From: Clostridia bacterium
GTDB lineage: Bacteria; Bacillota; Clostridia; Oscillospirales; Acutalibacteraceae
Reading direction: 5' to 3'
Assembly: GCA_017548045.1 (NCBI GenBank)
Contig: JAFYNR010000015.1
Span: forward strand, 1 to 36,641
Length of the DNA stretch: 36,641 nucleotides
The position numbers and the translations under genes were made by a program. Shown here piece after piece: positions 20,001-27,217 of the stretch (the stretch's first letter is position 1; the number at the start of each line of letters is the position of its first letter). The notes under the pieces are model-generated. The model was not told the DNA's origin. It did not search any database and saw only the letters and a program-made list of their open reading frames with translations.

Positions 20001-20485
20001 ATTTTATACCTGCGGGTGTGCTTTACTGCTCTGCAAAAACGCCCGTTGTTTCCGTTGACAGAGACGCAGACGATACCGTAATCGAAAAAGAAGTACAGAA
20101 AAAATGCGGTATGACGGGTATCGTTCTCAATGACATTGACGTTGTTGTTGCAATGGATGAAAACTTAAGCGGACTTTATGCCCCTGCAAAAATTTCAAAG
20201 GGTACGCTCAGCGGCTCCCTTATCGGTCTCAAGCAGCTTGAAAAACTTAAAGAAAAGGCTGATGATATTCTTGCCGAAATGGCTGATTTGCTTCATTCGG
20301 GAATGATTTCAGCCAGCCCCGCCTACGGCAAAAACTATAAAAACGTTTGTGAATACTGCGATTACAAAGCCGTCTGCTCATATGAAGAAACCATCCCCGT
20401 AAGGGAGCTTGCAGACGACAAGCCGGCAGATGTTCTTGAAAATCTGGAGAAGGGAGATGATGAAAATGGCAGTGCTCTGGACTAA
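17099..20485 (+). CDS. addB: ATP-dependent helicase/nuclease subunit B
   Basis: AddB is one half of the AddAB helicase-nuclease that processes double-strand breaks for RecA recombination. An N-terminal Walker A (ATAGGGKTT, Lys 13) is present. The C-terminal RecB-type nuclease has GTVIHYALE, SGSVDRVDE and VVDYKSSGKDF (Asp 930, Lys 932). The iron-sulfur cluster ligands expected for AddB are all there: one Cys at 774 in YKCPFSYFC, then Cys 1084, 1087 and 1093 (C-x2-C-x5-C). Length is 1128 residues, usual for the family. Start chosen at ATG 17099, 8 bases after GGGAG; the frame stays open back to 16853 but that part contains the promoter. It overlaps addA by 20 bases. Confidence 0.95.
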   Translation: MLYLILATAGGGKTTHIMNLIGQFSAGGHKKLSLIVPEQFSFTSEKIMLGKLGAKAMADIDVLSFTSLGEKLVGRPALHERRRLSDSAKAVLMKNALESVKDKLTLYGRHTARRSVISEFTMLSSEFKQNSLSTDSVRLALAQTENSLLKMKLSDIITVLDAYDAAVEGSYFNPDDLLTELCDVLPDTDYFNGRIVFIDGFRGFTAQEYKVLSHMMRKATAVYVTLCTDNLENSDDETDLFAHTKRTAKKLIEAAKKDSVPVAKPQYLSMRSKFNNFPPQITRFNSPELAALEKELFSPTPNIYEEECRNITLCKAPDIYAECEFIACTAKKLIRERGYRCRDIAVIARDSSGYEAPLRGALKKCGISVFEDSRQPVDVSPVINLLSSAVDIAASGFGTETLMRYLKTGLAGFDTEEISDVENYAYLWNLNGGAWLNEWTQNPRGFGEKISDDDRAELDRLNSIRKSIVTPLYSLRENLKDTTGGNAAKEIYLFLEKINAAENIRSLATNLESQGETGLALELDRMWTVVIDLLDSLEVLTADKHTDAGEIADTLELMLGVQTVGSLPQGLDEITIGSADRIRTAMPKIVFIAGANNGVFPALPFTGSALTDKDRRKMSEMGIELSDFGEYKLAEEKLIAYNAFCCASDMLFVCCPEKNSKGEQLSPSELYTKIRNLFPSCEEIFTQELDGLYFVEGNDLAFEQLAANKLSENTLYASLSTYFSDKDEYTGRLAALDRVSGSRDFRIKDTAVAQKLFGQEMFMSASRVESFYKCPFSYFCRYGIKAMPRKVAELDPMQRGTVIHYALEMLLTTYKRAELEKMSRAELYGFFDKLLTDYMNSHLDGANRSERFIYLFKKLISSVCDVAQRLIKELSQSKFTPVEFELKISNDGEIPAYEVPCQNGKVVISGSVDRVDEAIINGKKYVRVVDYKSSGKDFALSDVIQGLNMQMLIYLFALWNNGGGKFGDFIPAGVLYCSAKTPVVSVDRDADDTVIEKEVQKKCGMTGIVLNDIDVVVAMDENLSGLYAPAKISKGTLSGSLIGLKQLEKLKEKADDILAEMADLLHSGMISASPAYGKNYKNVCEYCDYKAVCSYEETIPVRELADDKPADVLENLEKGDDENGSALD

Positions 20486-23400
20486 TGACCAGAAAAAAGC
20501 CATTGATGCACGCAAGGGTACACTGCTTGTCAGTGCGGCGGCAGGCTCGGGCAAAACAGCCGTGCTTGTTGAAAGAGTAATCCGCAGGATATGCGACAGT
20601 GAAAATCCCTGCGACGTGGAAAACCTGCTTATCGTTACCTTCACCAATGCGGCGGCGGCACAGATGAAAGAAAAAATTCATGCCGCCATCGGCAAAAAGA
20701 TAGCGGAAAATCCCAACGATAAGCGTCTGCGCCGTCAGCAGCTTATGCTCCCCTGTGCCAGCATATGCACCATAGACTCGTTCTGCATCGGTCTTGTCCG
20801 TGAAAATTTTCACGCACTGGGCATATCTCCCGACTTTGCACTTCTTGACGAAAGCAAGCTTGCGGTGCTCCGTTCACAGGCGGTAAACACAGTGATTGAC
20901 GGTATGCATAAAGAGCCCTCTGAAAGTTTTCTCACCCTTTCCGAGCTGATAAGCGATAAGCGTGACGACAGCAAGCTTATTGACGCAATACTCAAACTTT
21001 ATAATCTTTCAATGGCATACCCCTTCCCCGAAAAATGGCTCGATTCCCTTGCGGCGGCATTTGAAAATCCCGTTGCCGCAGAAGAAAGCATCTGGGGTAA
21101 AATTATAAATTCCAATGCAAAGCAGCTCCTTGAAACCTGCATTGCCGATGCGGAACACTGCATCACTCTGCTTGCCGAAGAGCCTGAGCTTGAAGCAAAA
21201 TACAGACCGACATTCGAAGACGACAAACAGCTTTTCGAGCAGCTTCTTGAGGTTCTTCACACCTGCACCTTCAATGAGAAGGTTAAAAAATACAGTGAAA
21301 TTGCTTTCGCAAAAATGGGCAGTGCACCCAGGGGCTACGAAAGCTCCTGCAAGGAAATCTGCCAAAGCACAAGAAAAGCGTACAAGTCCCGTGTCGGTGA
21401 GCTTTCAAAGCTTTTCTGCATAACCGAAGAAGAACACACCGCAGATTCCGAACTGCTTTCACCCGTTATTTCCGAGCTTGTCGGCGCTGTCAAAAAATTC
21501 TCCGATGAATTTTCACGCCTCAAGGAACAGGAAAACGGTGCAGATTTCAGCGATACCCTTCATCTTGCACTTAAACTTCTTGTTGAGCCTTCCGAAAACG
21601 GCTATATAAAAACACCTCTTGCACTGAATCTGGCGGAAAACTATACCGAGATTCTGGTTGACGAGTATCAGGATGTCAACAAGGCTCAGGATATGATATT
21701 CAGCGCCCTTTCACGCGAAGAAAACAACCTGTTTATGGTAGGTGACGTAAAGCAGAGTATCTACCGCTTCAGACAGGCAATGCCCGAAATCTTTCTTGCA
21801 CGCCGCGACGGTATGGAGGAATACGAGGCTGAAAAAGAAAGCTACCCCGCAAAGGTTACTCTGGGCAAAAACTTCAGAAGCCGCAAGGGTGTTACTGAAA
21901 TCGTGAATTTCATTTTCAGCTCACTTATGAGCCGTGAAGCAGGCGGTCTTGACTACGATAAAAACGAATTTCTCGAAGCCTCCGCACCCTATCCCGAAAG
22001 CAAGGGTGCAGATACCGAAATCTGCCTTATTGAAGCAGAAAAAGAAGATTTTCTCGCCGCACAGGCAAGGTATGCCGCAGATTACATTGAAAAAGCCGTT
22101 GCGGAAGGTATGACGTTTACAGACGGCAATTCTCAGCGTCCTGCCTGCTACGGAGATTTCTGCATCCTTCTCAGAAGCGTAAAAAAGTGCGCCCGTGAAT
22201 TCGTTGATGAATTCACCGCAAGAGGTATCCCCTTCAGCTGTGAAACAGGCGAGGGCTTCCTTGAAGCACCCGAAATAACGTTTATGATTTCTCTGCTGAA
22301 AATCATTGATAACCCCGTTGACGATATCCCTCTTACTGCGGTTATGCTTTCCCCCGTTTTCGGCTTCACCCCCGATGATCTTGCAGTTATGAGGTCTGCA
22401 AACCGCAAGGGCTCATTCTACCAATGCGTTGTCAAAGCAGTTGAAAACGGCGATAAAAAAGCCTCGGATTTTACAAACAGAATAAAGGGTATGAGAAAAA
22501 TTGCATCAACCGTATCCGCAGGTGACCTTGTGCGCCGTCTGATTGAAGAAACGGGCTACGGTGCAATCACAGGTGCAATGAAAGACAGTGCCAAGCGCAA
22601 GGCAAACCTTAACTGCCTTATCGACCTTGCCAACAAATATGAAAGCACGGGCAAAAAAGGTATTTCGGGATTTATACGCTTCATTGACAGTATTGTAAGA
22701 AGCGGCGGAGATATCATCGGCAATTCAAACACCGACGAAGGAAATTCCGTAAAGATAATGACCATTCACAAAAGTAAGGGTCTTGAATTCCCTGTCTGCT
22801 TTATCGGCGCCTGCGAAAAGAAATACAGCGACCTTTCGCTGAAGGAAGACCTGATGATTGCAAACGAAAGCGGCATAGGAATAAAAACCGTTTGCGGCTC
22901 GGCAAAATATGATACTCTTGCAAGGATAGCGGCTAAGCTTGAAATAAAAAAAGCCGAGCATTCCGAAGAACTCCGCGTGCTTTACGTTGCACTCACAAGG
23001 CCCAAGGAAAAGCTCATAATTCTTTCTTCAGCGGCCGATTGGAGCAAGGAGCTTTCAAAAATTGCGGCAAACATACGCAAGGATAAGCTTATCGATCCTT
23101 ACACGGTTATGAGTTTTACAAGCTATTCGGATTGCATACTTTCCTCCCTCATAAGGCATCCCGACGCTCACGCATTGAGAAATGCGGCAGGCATTTCCGC
23201 AGGAGTTTCACTTCCCTGCGGCACTCTGCTGAGCACTAAGATAGTTAAAGCAAGCAGCGAAGAAATGCCCGTGACAGCCTCAGCCGCAGCCCCCGAGCCC
23301 GACGAAGATACGGTAAACGAAATTGAAAAAAGGCTCAGCTACGAATATCCCTACTCACACCTTGACGGCATTGTGGCAAAAAGAATTGCATCAAAGCTTG

Positions 23401-23972
23401 ACAGTGAAGAAATCGGCGGCGAATACTTTGCCTCTGGCAAGCCTGCGTTTATAAGTAAAAATAAGCTTACTCCCGCACAGCGAGGCATTGCAACCCACCG
23501 CTTTATGCAGTATGCGGATTACGAAAAAGCAGGCATCAACGTTGCGGCAGAGCTTCAGCGTCTTGTTGAGGAAGGTATGCTTACGGCATCTGAAGCCGAG
23601 GTTGTTGATAAAAAAGCCGTTGCGGAATTCTTCCGCAGCGACCTTGCAAAGCGTCTGCTTTCGTCCGAAAAGGTTTATAAGGAATATGCATTCACGGTTT
23701 CAATTCCCCTTGAAGAAATGGAACAGGGTATTAAAGCCGACGGTGAAGTTATAATAATTGAAGGCGTTGCAGACTGTGCTTTTATTGAAAACGGCGGACT
23801 TGTTATCATAGATTTCAAAACGGACAGGGTTGATAACAGCGAAGAGCTTACAGAAAAATACAGAGAACAGCTCAGAATATACAGCCGCTGCCTTGGCGAA
23901 GTTATCGGTCTACCCGTCAAACAGACCCTTATTTACTCATTTAAGCTGGGCGAAACTGTTGAAATTAAATAA
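20466..23972 (+). CDS. addA: ATP-dependent helicase/nuclease subunit A
   Basis: AddA is the UvrD-type motor and second nuclease of AddAB. Helicase motifs in order: Walker A SAAAGSGKT (Lys 30), IVTFTNAAAAQM, Walker B VDEYQDVNKAQ (Asp 399-Glu 400), VGDVKQSIYRFRQA, NFRSR, MTIHKSKGLEFPV and LYVALTRPKEKL. The C-terminal RecB-type nuclease carries GIATHRFMQY, IIEGVADCAF and IIDFKTDR (Asp 1116, Lys 1118). Length is 1168 residues, normal. Start chosen at ATG 20466, 9 bases after GAAGGGAG; the ATGs at 20457 and 20460 are too close to that site. The start lies inside the last codons of addB, so the two subunits are made in a coupled way. Confidence 0.96.
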   Translation: MAVLWTNDQKKAIDARKGTLLVSAAAGSGKTAVLVERVIRRICDSENPCDVENLLIVTFTNAAAAQMKEKIHAAIGKKIAENPNDKRLRRQQLMLPCASICTIDSFCIGLVRENFHALGISPDFALLDESKLAVLRSQAVNTVIDGMHKEPSESFLTLSELISDKRDDSKLIDAILKLYNLSMAYPFPEKWLDSLAAAFENPVAAEESIWGKIINSNAKQLLETCIADAEHCITLLAEEPELEAKYRPTFEDDKQLFEQLLEVLHTCTFNEKVKKYSEIAFAKMGSAPRGYESSCKEICQSTRKAYKSRVGELSKLFCITEEEHTADSELLSPVISELVGAVKKFSDEFSRLKEQENGADFSDTLHLALKLLVEPSENGYIKTPLALNLAENYTEILVDEYQDVNKAQDMIFSALSREENNLFMVGDVKQSIYRFRQAMPEIFLARRDGMEEYEAEKESYPAKVTLGKNFRSRKGVTEIVNFIFSSLMSREAGGLDYDKNEFLEASAPYPESKGADTEICLIEAEKEDFLAAQARYAADYIEKAVAEGMTFTDGNSQRPACYGDFCILLRSVKKCAREFVDEFTARGIPFSCETGEGFLEAPEITFMISLLKIIDNPVDDIPLTAVMLSPVFGFTPDDLAVMRSANRKGSFYQCVVKAVENGDKKASDFTNRIKGMRKIASTVSAGDLVRRLIEETGYGAITGAMKDSAKRKANLNCLIDLANKYESTGKKGISGFIRFIDSIVRSGGDIIGNSNTDEGNSVKIMTIHKSKGLEFPVCFIGACEKKYSDLSLKEDLMIANESGIGIKTVCGSAKYDTLARIAAKLEIKKAEHSEELRVLYVALTRPKEKLIILSSAADWSKELSKIAANIRKDKLIDPYTVMSFTSYSDCILSSLIRHPDAHALRNAAGISAGVSLPCGTLLSTKIVKASSEEMPVTASAAAPEPDEDTVNEIEKRLSYEYPYSHLDGIVAKRIASKLDSEEIGGEYFASGKPAFISKNKLTPAQRGIATHRFMQYADYEKAGINVAAELQRLVEEGMLTASEAEVVDKKAVAEFFRSDLAKRLLSSEKVYKEYAFTVSIPLEEMEQGIKADGEVIIIEGVADCAFIENGGLVIIDFKTDRVDNSEELTEKYREQLRIYSRCLGEVIGLPVKQTLIYSFKLGETVEIK

Positions 23973-24007
23973 AAACAAGCCCCGACTAAAATTTTTTCAA
24001 AAAACGC

Positions 24008-24036
24008 TTGCAATTTTACGCTTTATGTGATAAAAT
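24008..24036 (+). promoter_or_regulatory. Candidate extended -10 promoter of rpmE
   Basis: TTGCAA (24008-24013), a 17-base spacer and TAAAAT (24031-24036) preceded by TGA. The predicted start is near 24043, about 36 bases before rpmE. No hairpin terminator was seen between addA and this promoter. Confidence 0.7.
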
Positions 24037-24078
24037 CCATTCGTTATGTTATGTATAAAACCGAAAGAGGTGACAATA

Positions 24079-24282
24079 ATGAAGGAAGGAATCCATCCTA
24101 AGTACGAACAGACCGAAATCCGTTGTGCATGCGGTGAGGTTATCAAGACCGGTTCAACAAAGGAAAATCTCCGTGTTGATATCTGCTCAAAGTGCCATCC
24201 GTTCTTCACAGGTAAGCAGAAGCTCGTAGATACCGGCGGACGTGTTGATCGTTTCAACAAGCGTTTCAATCTCAACAAATAA
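24079..24282 (+). CDS. rpmE: Large ribosomal subunit protein bL31 (zinc form)
   Basis: bL31 bridges the ribosomal subunits. The 67-residue protein begins [10 protein letters not shown] and has the zinc-binding cysteines 16, 18, 36 and 39 ([17 protein letters not shown]), so this is the C+ form rather than the zinc-free YtiA type. Start chosen at ATG 24079 because AGAGGTGA lies directly upstream and the family begins here; an upstream in-frame ATG adds an odd extension that overlaps the leader. It is a single-gene unit, with promoter before and terminator after. Confidence 0.97.
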   Translation: MKEGIHPKYEQTEIRCACGEVIKTGSTKENLRVDICSKCHPFFTGKQKLVDTGGRVDRFNKRFNLNK

Positions 24283-24295
24283 TTGTAGCAAATTC

Positions 24296-24326
24296 AGCGG
24301 TGCATTCAGCGCCGCTTTTGCTTTTT
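24296..24326 (+). terminator. Intrinsic terminator of rpmE
   Basis: AGCGGTGC/GCGCCGCT (24296-24303, 24309-24316) forms an 8-bp stem with one G-U pair and loop ATTCA, followed by TTTT and, two bases on, TTTTT. The next gene begins 25 bases later, so some read-through may feed it. Confidence 0.78.
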
Positions 24327-24351
24327 AATGAAGAACTAAAGAGGTGACACC

Positions 24352-24981
24352 GTGGCACAAAACAGTTATAAAACCATCCGCACCCAAGCGCAGGATGAAT
24401 ATATTGTAAAAAAATCACGCTTTATCGGCCATATAAAGCCCGTCACCACCGCCGAAGAAGCCCTGGAATTCATAGCGCAGGTAAGCAAAAAGCACTGGGA
24501 TGCAACTCATAACGTTTATGCCTACGTTATCAGAGAAGGCGGAATCAAGCGTTACTCCGACGACGGTGAGCCTCAGGGCACTGCAGGCATACCCGTGCTT
24601 GACGTGCTTGAAAAGACAGGTGTTACCGATTGCGCCGTGGTTGTAACCCGATACTTCGGAGGCATAATGCTGGGCGCCGGAGGCCTTGTAAGGGCATATT
24701 CACATTCCGCTTCAATCGCCGTTGCGGCAGGCGGAATTGTTACCCGTGCAATGTGTGCAAGGCTTAAGGTTACCTGCGATTATTATTTTTACGGCAAGCT
24801 GTCCTCGCTTGTGCCCGAAAGCGGCGGTGTAATCGAGGATACAATATTTGAAGATAACGTTACGCTTATATTCAGAATGCCCCTTGAAATCGTTGACGGC
24901 TTCAACGCAAAGCTTATTGATATAAGCAACGGCAGATACAGCGTCACAAAAACCGAGGAATTCTTTGCCGATATTGACTGA
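24352..24981 (+). CDS. YigZ/IMPACT family protein
   Basis: This is a 209-residue member of the UPF0029/IMPACT family. The family hallmark is clear: KKSRFIGHIKPV at the start, then HWDATHNVYAYVI, YSDDGEPQGTAGIPVLDVL and VVVTRYFGGIMLGAGGLVRAYS, followed by a C-terminal DUF1949-type domain (from about residue 138). Eukaryotic IMPACT proteins regulate translation control through GCN1; the bacterial role is not settled. Start is GTG 24352 with GAGGTGA upstream. No separate promoter was found, so it may depend on read-through from rpmE. It ends at a bidirectional terminator. Confidence 0.93.
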   Translation: MAQNSYKTIRTQAQDEYIVKKSRFIGHIKPVTTAEEALEFIAQVSKKHWDATHNVYAYVIREGGIKRYSDDGEPQGTAGIPVLDVLEKTGVTDCAVVVTRYFGGIMLGAGGLVRAYSHSASIAVAAGGIVTRAMCARLKVTCDYYFYGKLSSLVPESGGVIEDTIFEDNVTLIFRMPLEIVDGFNAKLIDISNGRYSVTKTEEFFADID

Positions 24982-24983
24982 AC

Positions 24984-25022
24984 AAAAAAACCGACTGTGA
25001 AAAACACAGTCGGCATTTTTTA
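24984..25022. terminator. Bidirectional terminator
   Basis: A perfect 9-bp stem CCGACTGTG/CACAGTCGG (24991-24999, 25005-25013), loop AAAAA, with an A-run before and a T-run after. It serves the convergent YigZ-family gene (ends 24981) and zinc-ribbon gene (ends 25020); its T-run overlaps the stop codon of the latter. Confidence 0.92.
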
Positions 25023-25682
25023 TTTCTTATTAATTTTGAAAACGTAGTTGAAGGCTTCAAGCACTGCGATAACCGAAATAAATCCGCAGGCAAGAATCAG
25101 CGACCACTGAAGGTCGATTGCGCCTCTCTTGAAATTATCCCAGGCAATTTCCCAGCAAACAAGGAAAGCGGCACTCTGAAGCGCAAGCATTGAGAAAACG
25201 TGAAGACCTTTGATTTTGCCTCCGCCGATAAGCGATATATCCATTGCAACAAACGCGGCGGCAAGAATGAACAGCGGCAGCACAAATTCGGGCAGCCAGT
25301 CAAACATATCTGTTTTGCTTATTATGTAATAGGCATAACCGATTATTGAACCGAAGCAGATAAGCGCCGTTACTGCGGGAGGCGTAACCTTGAGTACAGG
25401 TAATACGCTCACAACCCAGGAAACAATAAGTGCGCCGAGAACGTAGCCGAACCAATAATCGTAATAGTCAAAAGCAATGTCAATGGCAACGCAGATGCTT
25501 GCAGGGAATACCATAAAGGCGGTAACCATTGCCGCATAGCTTTTTGAACCTTTGCCCGGCATTTTGAACATTGATTTCTTTTCTTCTCTCTGAGGCTGAA
25601 CCTCCGGAACTTTTTCAGGTCCGCAATCGGGGCAATATGCCGCACCGTCAGGGATGGGCTTGCCACATTTGGAACAATACAT
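25020..25682 (-). CDS. Zinc-ribbon multi-pass membrane protein, function unknown
   Basis: The first 22 residues form a classical zinc ribbon with Cys 3, 6, 17 and 20 (YCSKCGKPIPDGAAYCPDCG). A charged linker rich in Glu, Lys and Gln follows. From about residue 48 there are roughly six hydrophobic segments, for example AAMVTAFMVFPASICVAI, VLGALIVSWVVSVLPVL, PAVTALICFGSIIGYAYYI and LPLFILAAAFVAMDISL. The ribbon should face the cytoplasm. AGGAGG lies 7 bases before ATG 25682. It is a single gene with its own promoter, divergent from the DUF1015 gene. Similar zinc-ribbon membrane proteins are common in Clostridia, but no function can be assigned. Confidence 0.85.
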   Translation of the reverse strand: MYCSKCGKPIPDGAAYCPDCGPEKVPEVQPQREEKKSMFKMPGKGSKSYAAMVTAFMVFPASICVAIDIAFDYYDYWFGYVLGALIVSWVVSVLPVLKVTPPAVTALICFGSIIGYAYYIISKTDMFDWLPEFVLPLFILAAAFVAMDISLIGGGKIKGLHVFSMLALQSAAFLVCWEIAWDNFKRGAIDLQWSLILACGFISVIAVLEAFNYVFKINKK

Positions 25683-25711
25683 AAATCATCCTCCTGATTC
25701 AATATGGGTTT

Positions 25712-25740
25712 ATTATACAATTTCCCCAACGGAAAATCAA
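25712..25740 (-). promoter_or_regulatory. Candidate SigA promoter of the zinc-ribbon gene
   Basis: On the minus strand TTGATT (25740-25735), a 17-base spacer and a perfect TATAAT (25717-25712). Its -35 box is only 14 bases from the -35 box of the divergent DUF1015 promoter. Confidence 0.75.
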
Positions 25741-25754
25741 TACCCAAAGAAAAT

Positions 25755-25783
25755 TTGACAAACAATTCATATTGTTGTAATAT
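25755..25783 (+). promoter_or_regulatory. Candidate SigA promoter of the DUF1015 gene with a palindrome in the spacer
   Basis: A perfect TTGACA (25755-25760), a 17-base spacer and TAATAT (25778-25783). The spacer contains the inverted repeat AACAAT-TCAT-ATTGTT (25761-25776), well placed to act as an operator. The predicted start is near 25790, about 36 bases before the gene. Confidence 0.75.
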
Positions 25784-25825
25784 ATAATGTATTTTGATTT
25801 TAATAAGATAAGAGGCGTTGAACAT

Positions 25826-27070
25826 ATGGCAGTTTTCAGACCCTTCAAGGCAATAAGACCCCTTCCCGAATTTGCTTCAAAAGTAGCAGCACTTCCCTAT
25901 GACGTTATGAACAGCAAAGAAGCGGCTGAAATGGTCAAGGGCAATCCCTGCTCATTCCTCCACGTGGACAAAGCGGAGATTGACCTTCCCGAAGGCACCG
26001 CCCTTTATTCGGAGCAGGTTTACAATAAAGCGAAAGAAAATCTTGATAAGCTCGTCAGCGAAAACATCTGTGCACAGGACAGCGAGGCAAGATTCTATAT
26101 ATACCGTCAGATTATGAACGGCAGAAGCCAGACCGGTCTTGCAGGCTGTGTTTCCATTGATGATTACAGAAACAACGTCATCAAAAAGCACGAGCTTACA
26201 AGAGCCGACAAAGAGGCTGACAGAATCAACCACGTTGACTTCTGCGATGCAAACACGGGCCCCATATTCCTCACCTACCGTCCTAAGAGCGAGGTTGCGG
26301 CAATTCTTGCAGATTGGTGCGCTTCTCATACACCCGAATATGATTTTGTTACCGATAACGGCATCACAAACACCGTGTGGGTGATTGATTCAGATGAAAT
26401 CAACGCAAAAATCTCGGCAATATTTGCCGGTGTTGATTACCTCTACATTGCTGACGGACACCACAGAGCCGCATCTGCAGTTAAGGTTGGTCTTAAACGC
26501 AGAGAGCAGTATCCCGATTATGACGGCAGTGAAGAATTCAATTATTTTCTTGCCGTGCTTTTCGACTGCAACGAGCTGGAAATAATGGACTATAACCGCG
26601 TTATCAAGGATCTTAACGGTAACACAGAGGATGAATTCGTTTCAAAAATCAGCGAAAAATTTACTGTTGAAGCCGTCGGCAAGAATGCATATAAGCCTGA
26701 GAGTGCACACACCTTCGGTATGCTTCTCGGCGGTAATTGGTATAAGCTGACTGCAAAGGACGGCACCTTTGACAGTGCGGACCCTGTTAACTCCCTTGAC
26801 GTTTCGATTCTTCAGAATAATCTCATCTCCCCCATTCTGGGCATTGACGATCCCAGAACGGATAAGAGAATTGATTTTGTCGGCGGTATCAGAGGTCTGG
26901 ACGAGCTTGAACGCCGCACAAACGAAGATATGTGCCTTGCATTCTCAATGTTCCCCACAACGCTCAGAGAGCTTATGGATATTGCGGATGCAGGTCAGAT
27001 CATGCCTCCCAAATCAACCTGGTTTGAGCCGAAGCTTCTCAGCGGACTTTTTATTCACAATCTTAAATAA
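25826..27070 (+). CDS. DUF1015 family protein (COG4198)
   Basis: This 414-residue soluble protein belongs to the DUF1015/COG4198 family. It opens with FRPFKAIRPLPEFASKVAALPYDVMN, has the family's HELTRADKEADRINH and YIADGHHRAASAV (Asp 210, His 212-213, Arg 214), and ends near MPPKSTWFEPKLLSGLFIHNL. The DGHHR motif resembles that of ParB/sulfiredoxin-fold kinases; from memory, DUF1015 genes often lie beside serA/serC in Clostridia, suggesting a link to serine metabolism, but no ser gene is in this window and the function here is open. Start chosen at ATG 25826 (GAGG 10 bases upstream); an upstream extension to 25787 would overlap the promoter start site. Confidence 0.9.
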   Translation: MAVFRPFKAIRPLPEFASKVAALPYDVMNSKEAAEMVKGNPCSFLHVDKAEIDLPEGTALYSEQVYNKAKENLDKLVSENICAQDSEARFYIYRQIMNGRSQTGLAGCVSIDDYRNNVIKKHELTRADKEADRINHVDFCDANTGPIFLTYRPKSEVAAILADWCASHTPEYDFVTDNGITNTVWVIDSDEINAKISAIFAGVDYLYIADGHHRAASAVKVGLKRREQYPDYDGSEEFNYFLAVLFDCNELEIMDYNRVIKDLNGNTEDEFVSKISEKFTVEAVGKNAYKPESAHTFGMLLGGNWYKLTAKDGTFDSADPVNSLDVSILQNNLISPILGIDDPRTDKRIDFVGGIRGLDELERRTNEDMCLAFSMFPTTLRELMDIADAGQIMPPKSTWFEPKLLSGLFIHNLK

Positions 27071-27073
27071 AAA

Positions 27074-27171
27074 TGCATACACTTTGCACAAAACGCTGTT
27101 GTTCCAGGCATAGTATTGCATAATATTCACAAATTAGTGCAATTTATGCACTTATTCCTTGACTTTATGCA
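27074..27171. promoter_or_regulatory. Cluster of six TGCA sites, candidate arg operator region
   Basis: TGCA occurs at 27074, 27085, 27117, 27138, 27147 and 27168. The steps are 11, 32, 21, 9 and 21 bases, close to whole helical turns. The pair at 27138/27147 forms a perfect palindrome AGTGCA-ATTTA-TGCACT (27136-27152), seven bases before the argC -35 box, and TTGCATAATATTCAC (27116-27130) resembles an ARG box. ArgR/AhrC binding is inferred; ARG boxes of streptomycetes contain TTGCAT-type half-sites. Confidence 0.55.
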
Positions 27172-27187
27172 GTTTTATTTGTATAAT
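27159..27187 (+). promoter_or_regulatory. Candidate SigA promoter of argCJBD
   Basis: TTGACT (27159-27164), a 17-base spacer and a perfect TATAAT (27182-27187). The start would be near 27194, giving a short leader of about 24 bases with GAGG before ATG 27218. The leader is too short for a riboswitch or T-box. Confidence 0.83.
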
Positions 27188-27217
27188 TATTCGTAACATA
27201 TAACTCGAGGTACAGCT

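Noticed and set aside
27188-27217. Riboswitch or T-box leader for the arg operon
   Set aside because: The predicted leader is only about 24 bases, too short for any known leader RNA; control is more likely by DNA-bound regulator.
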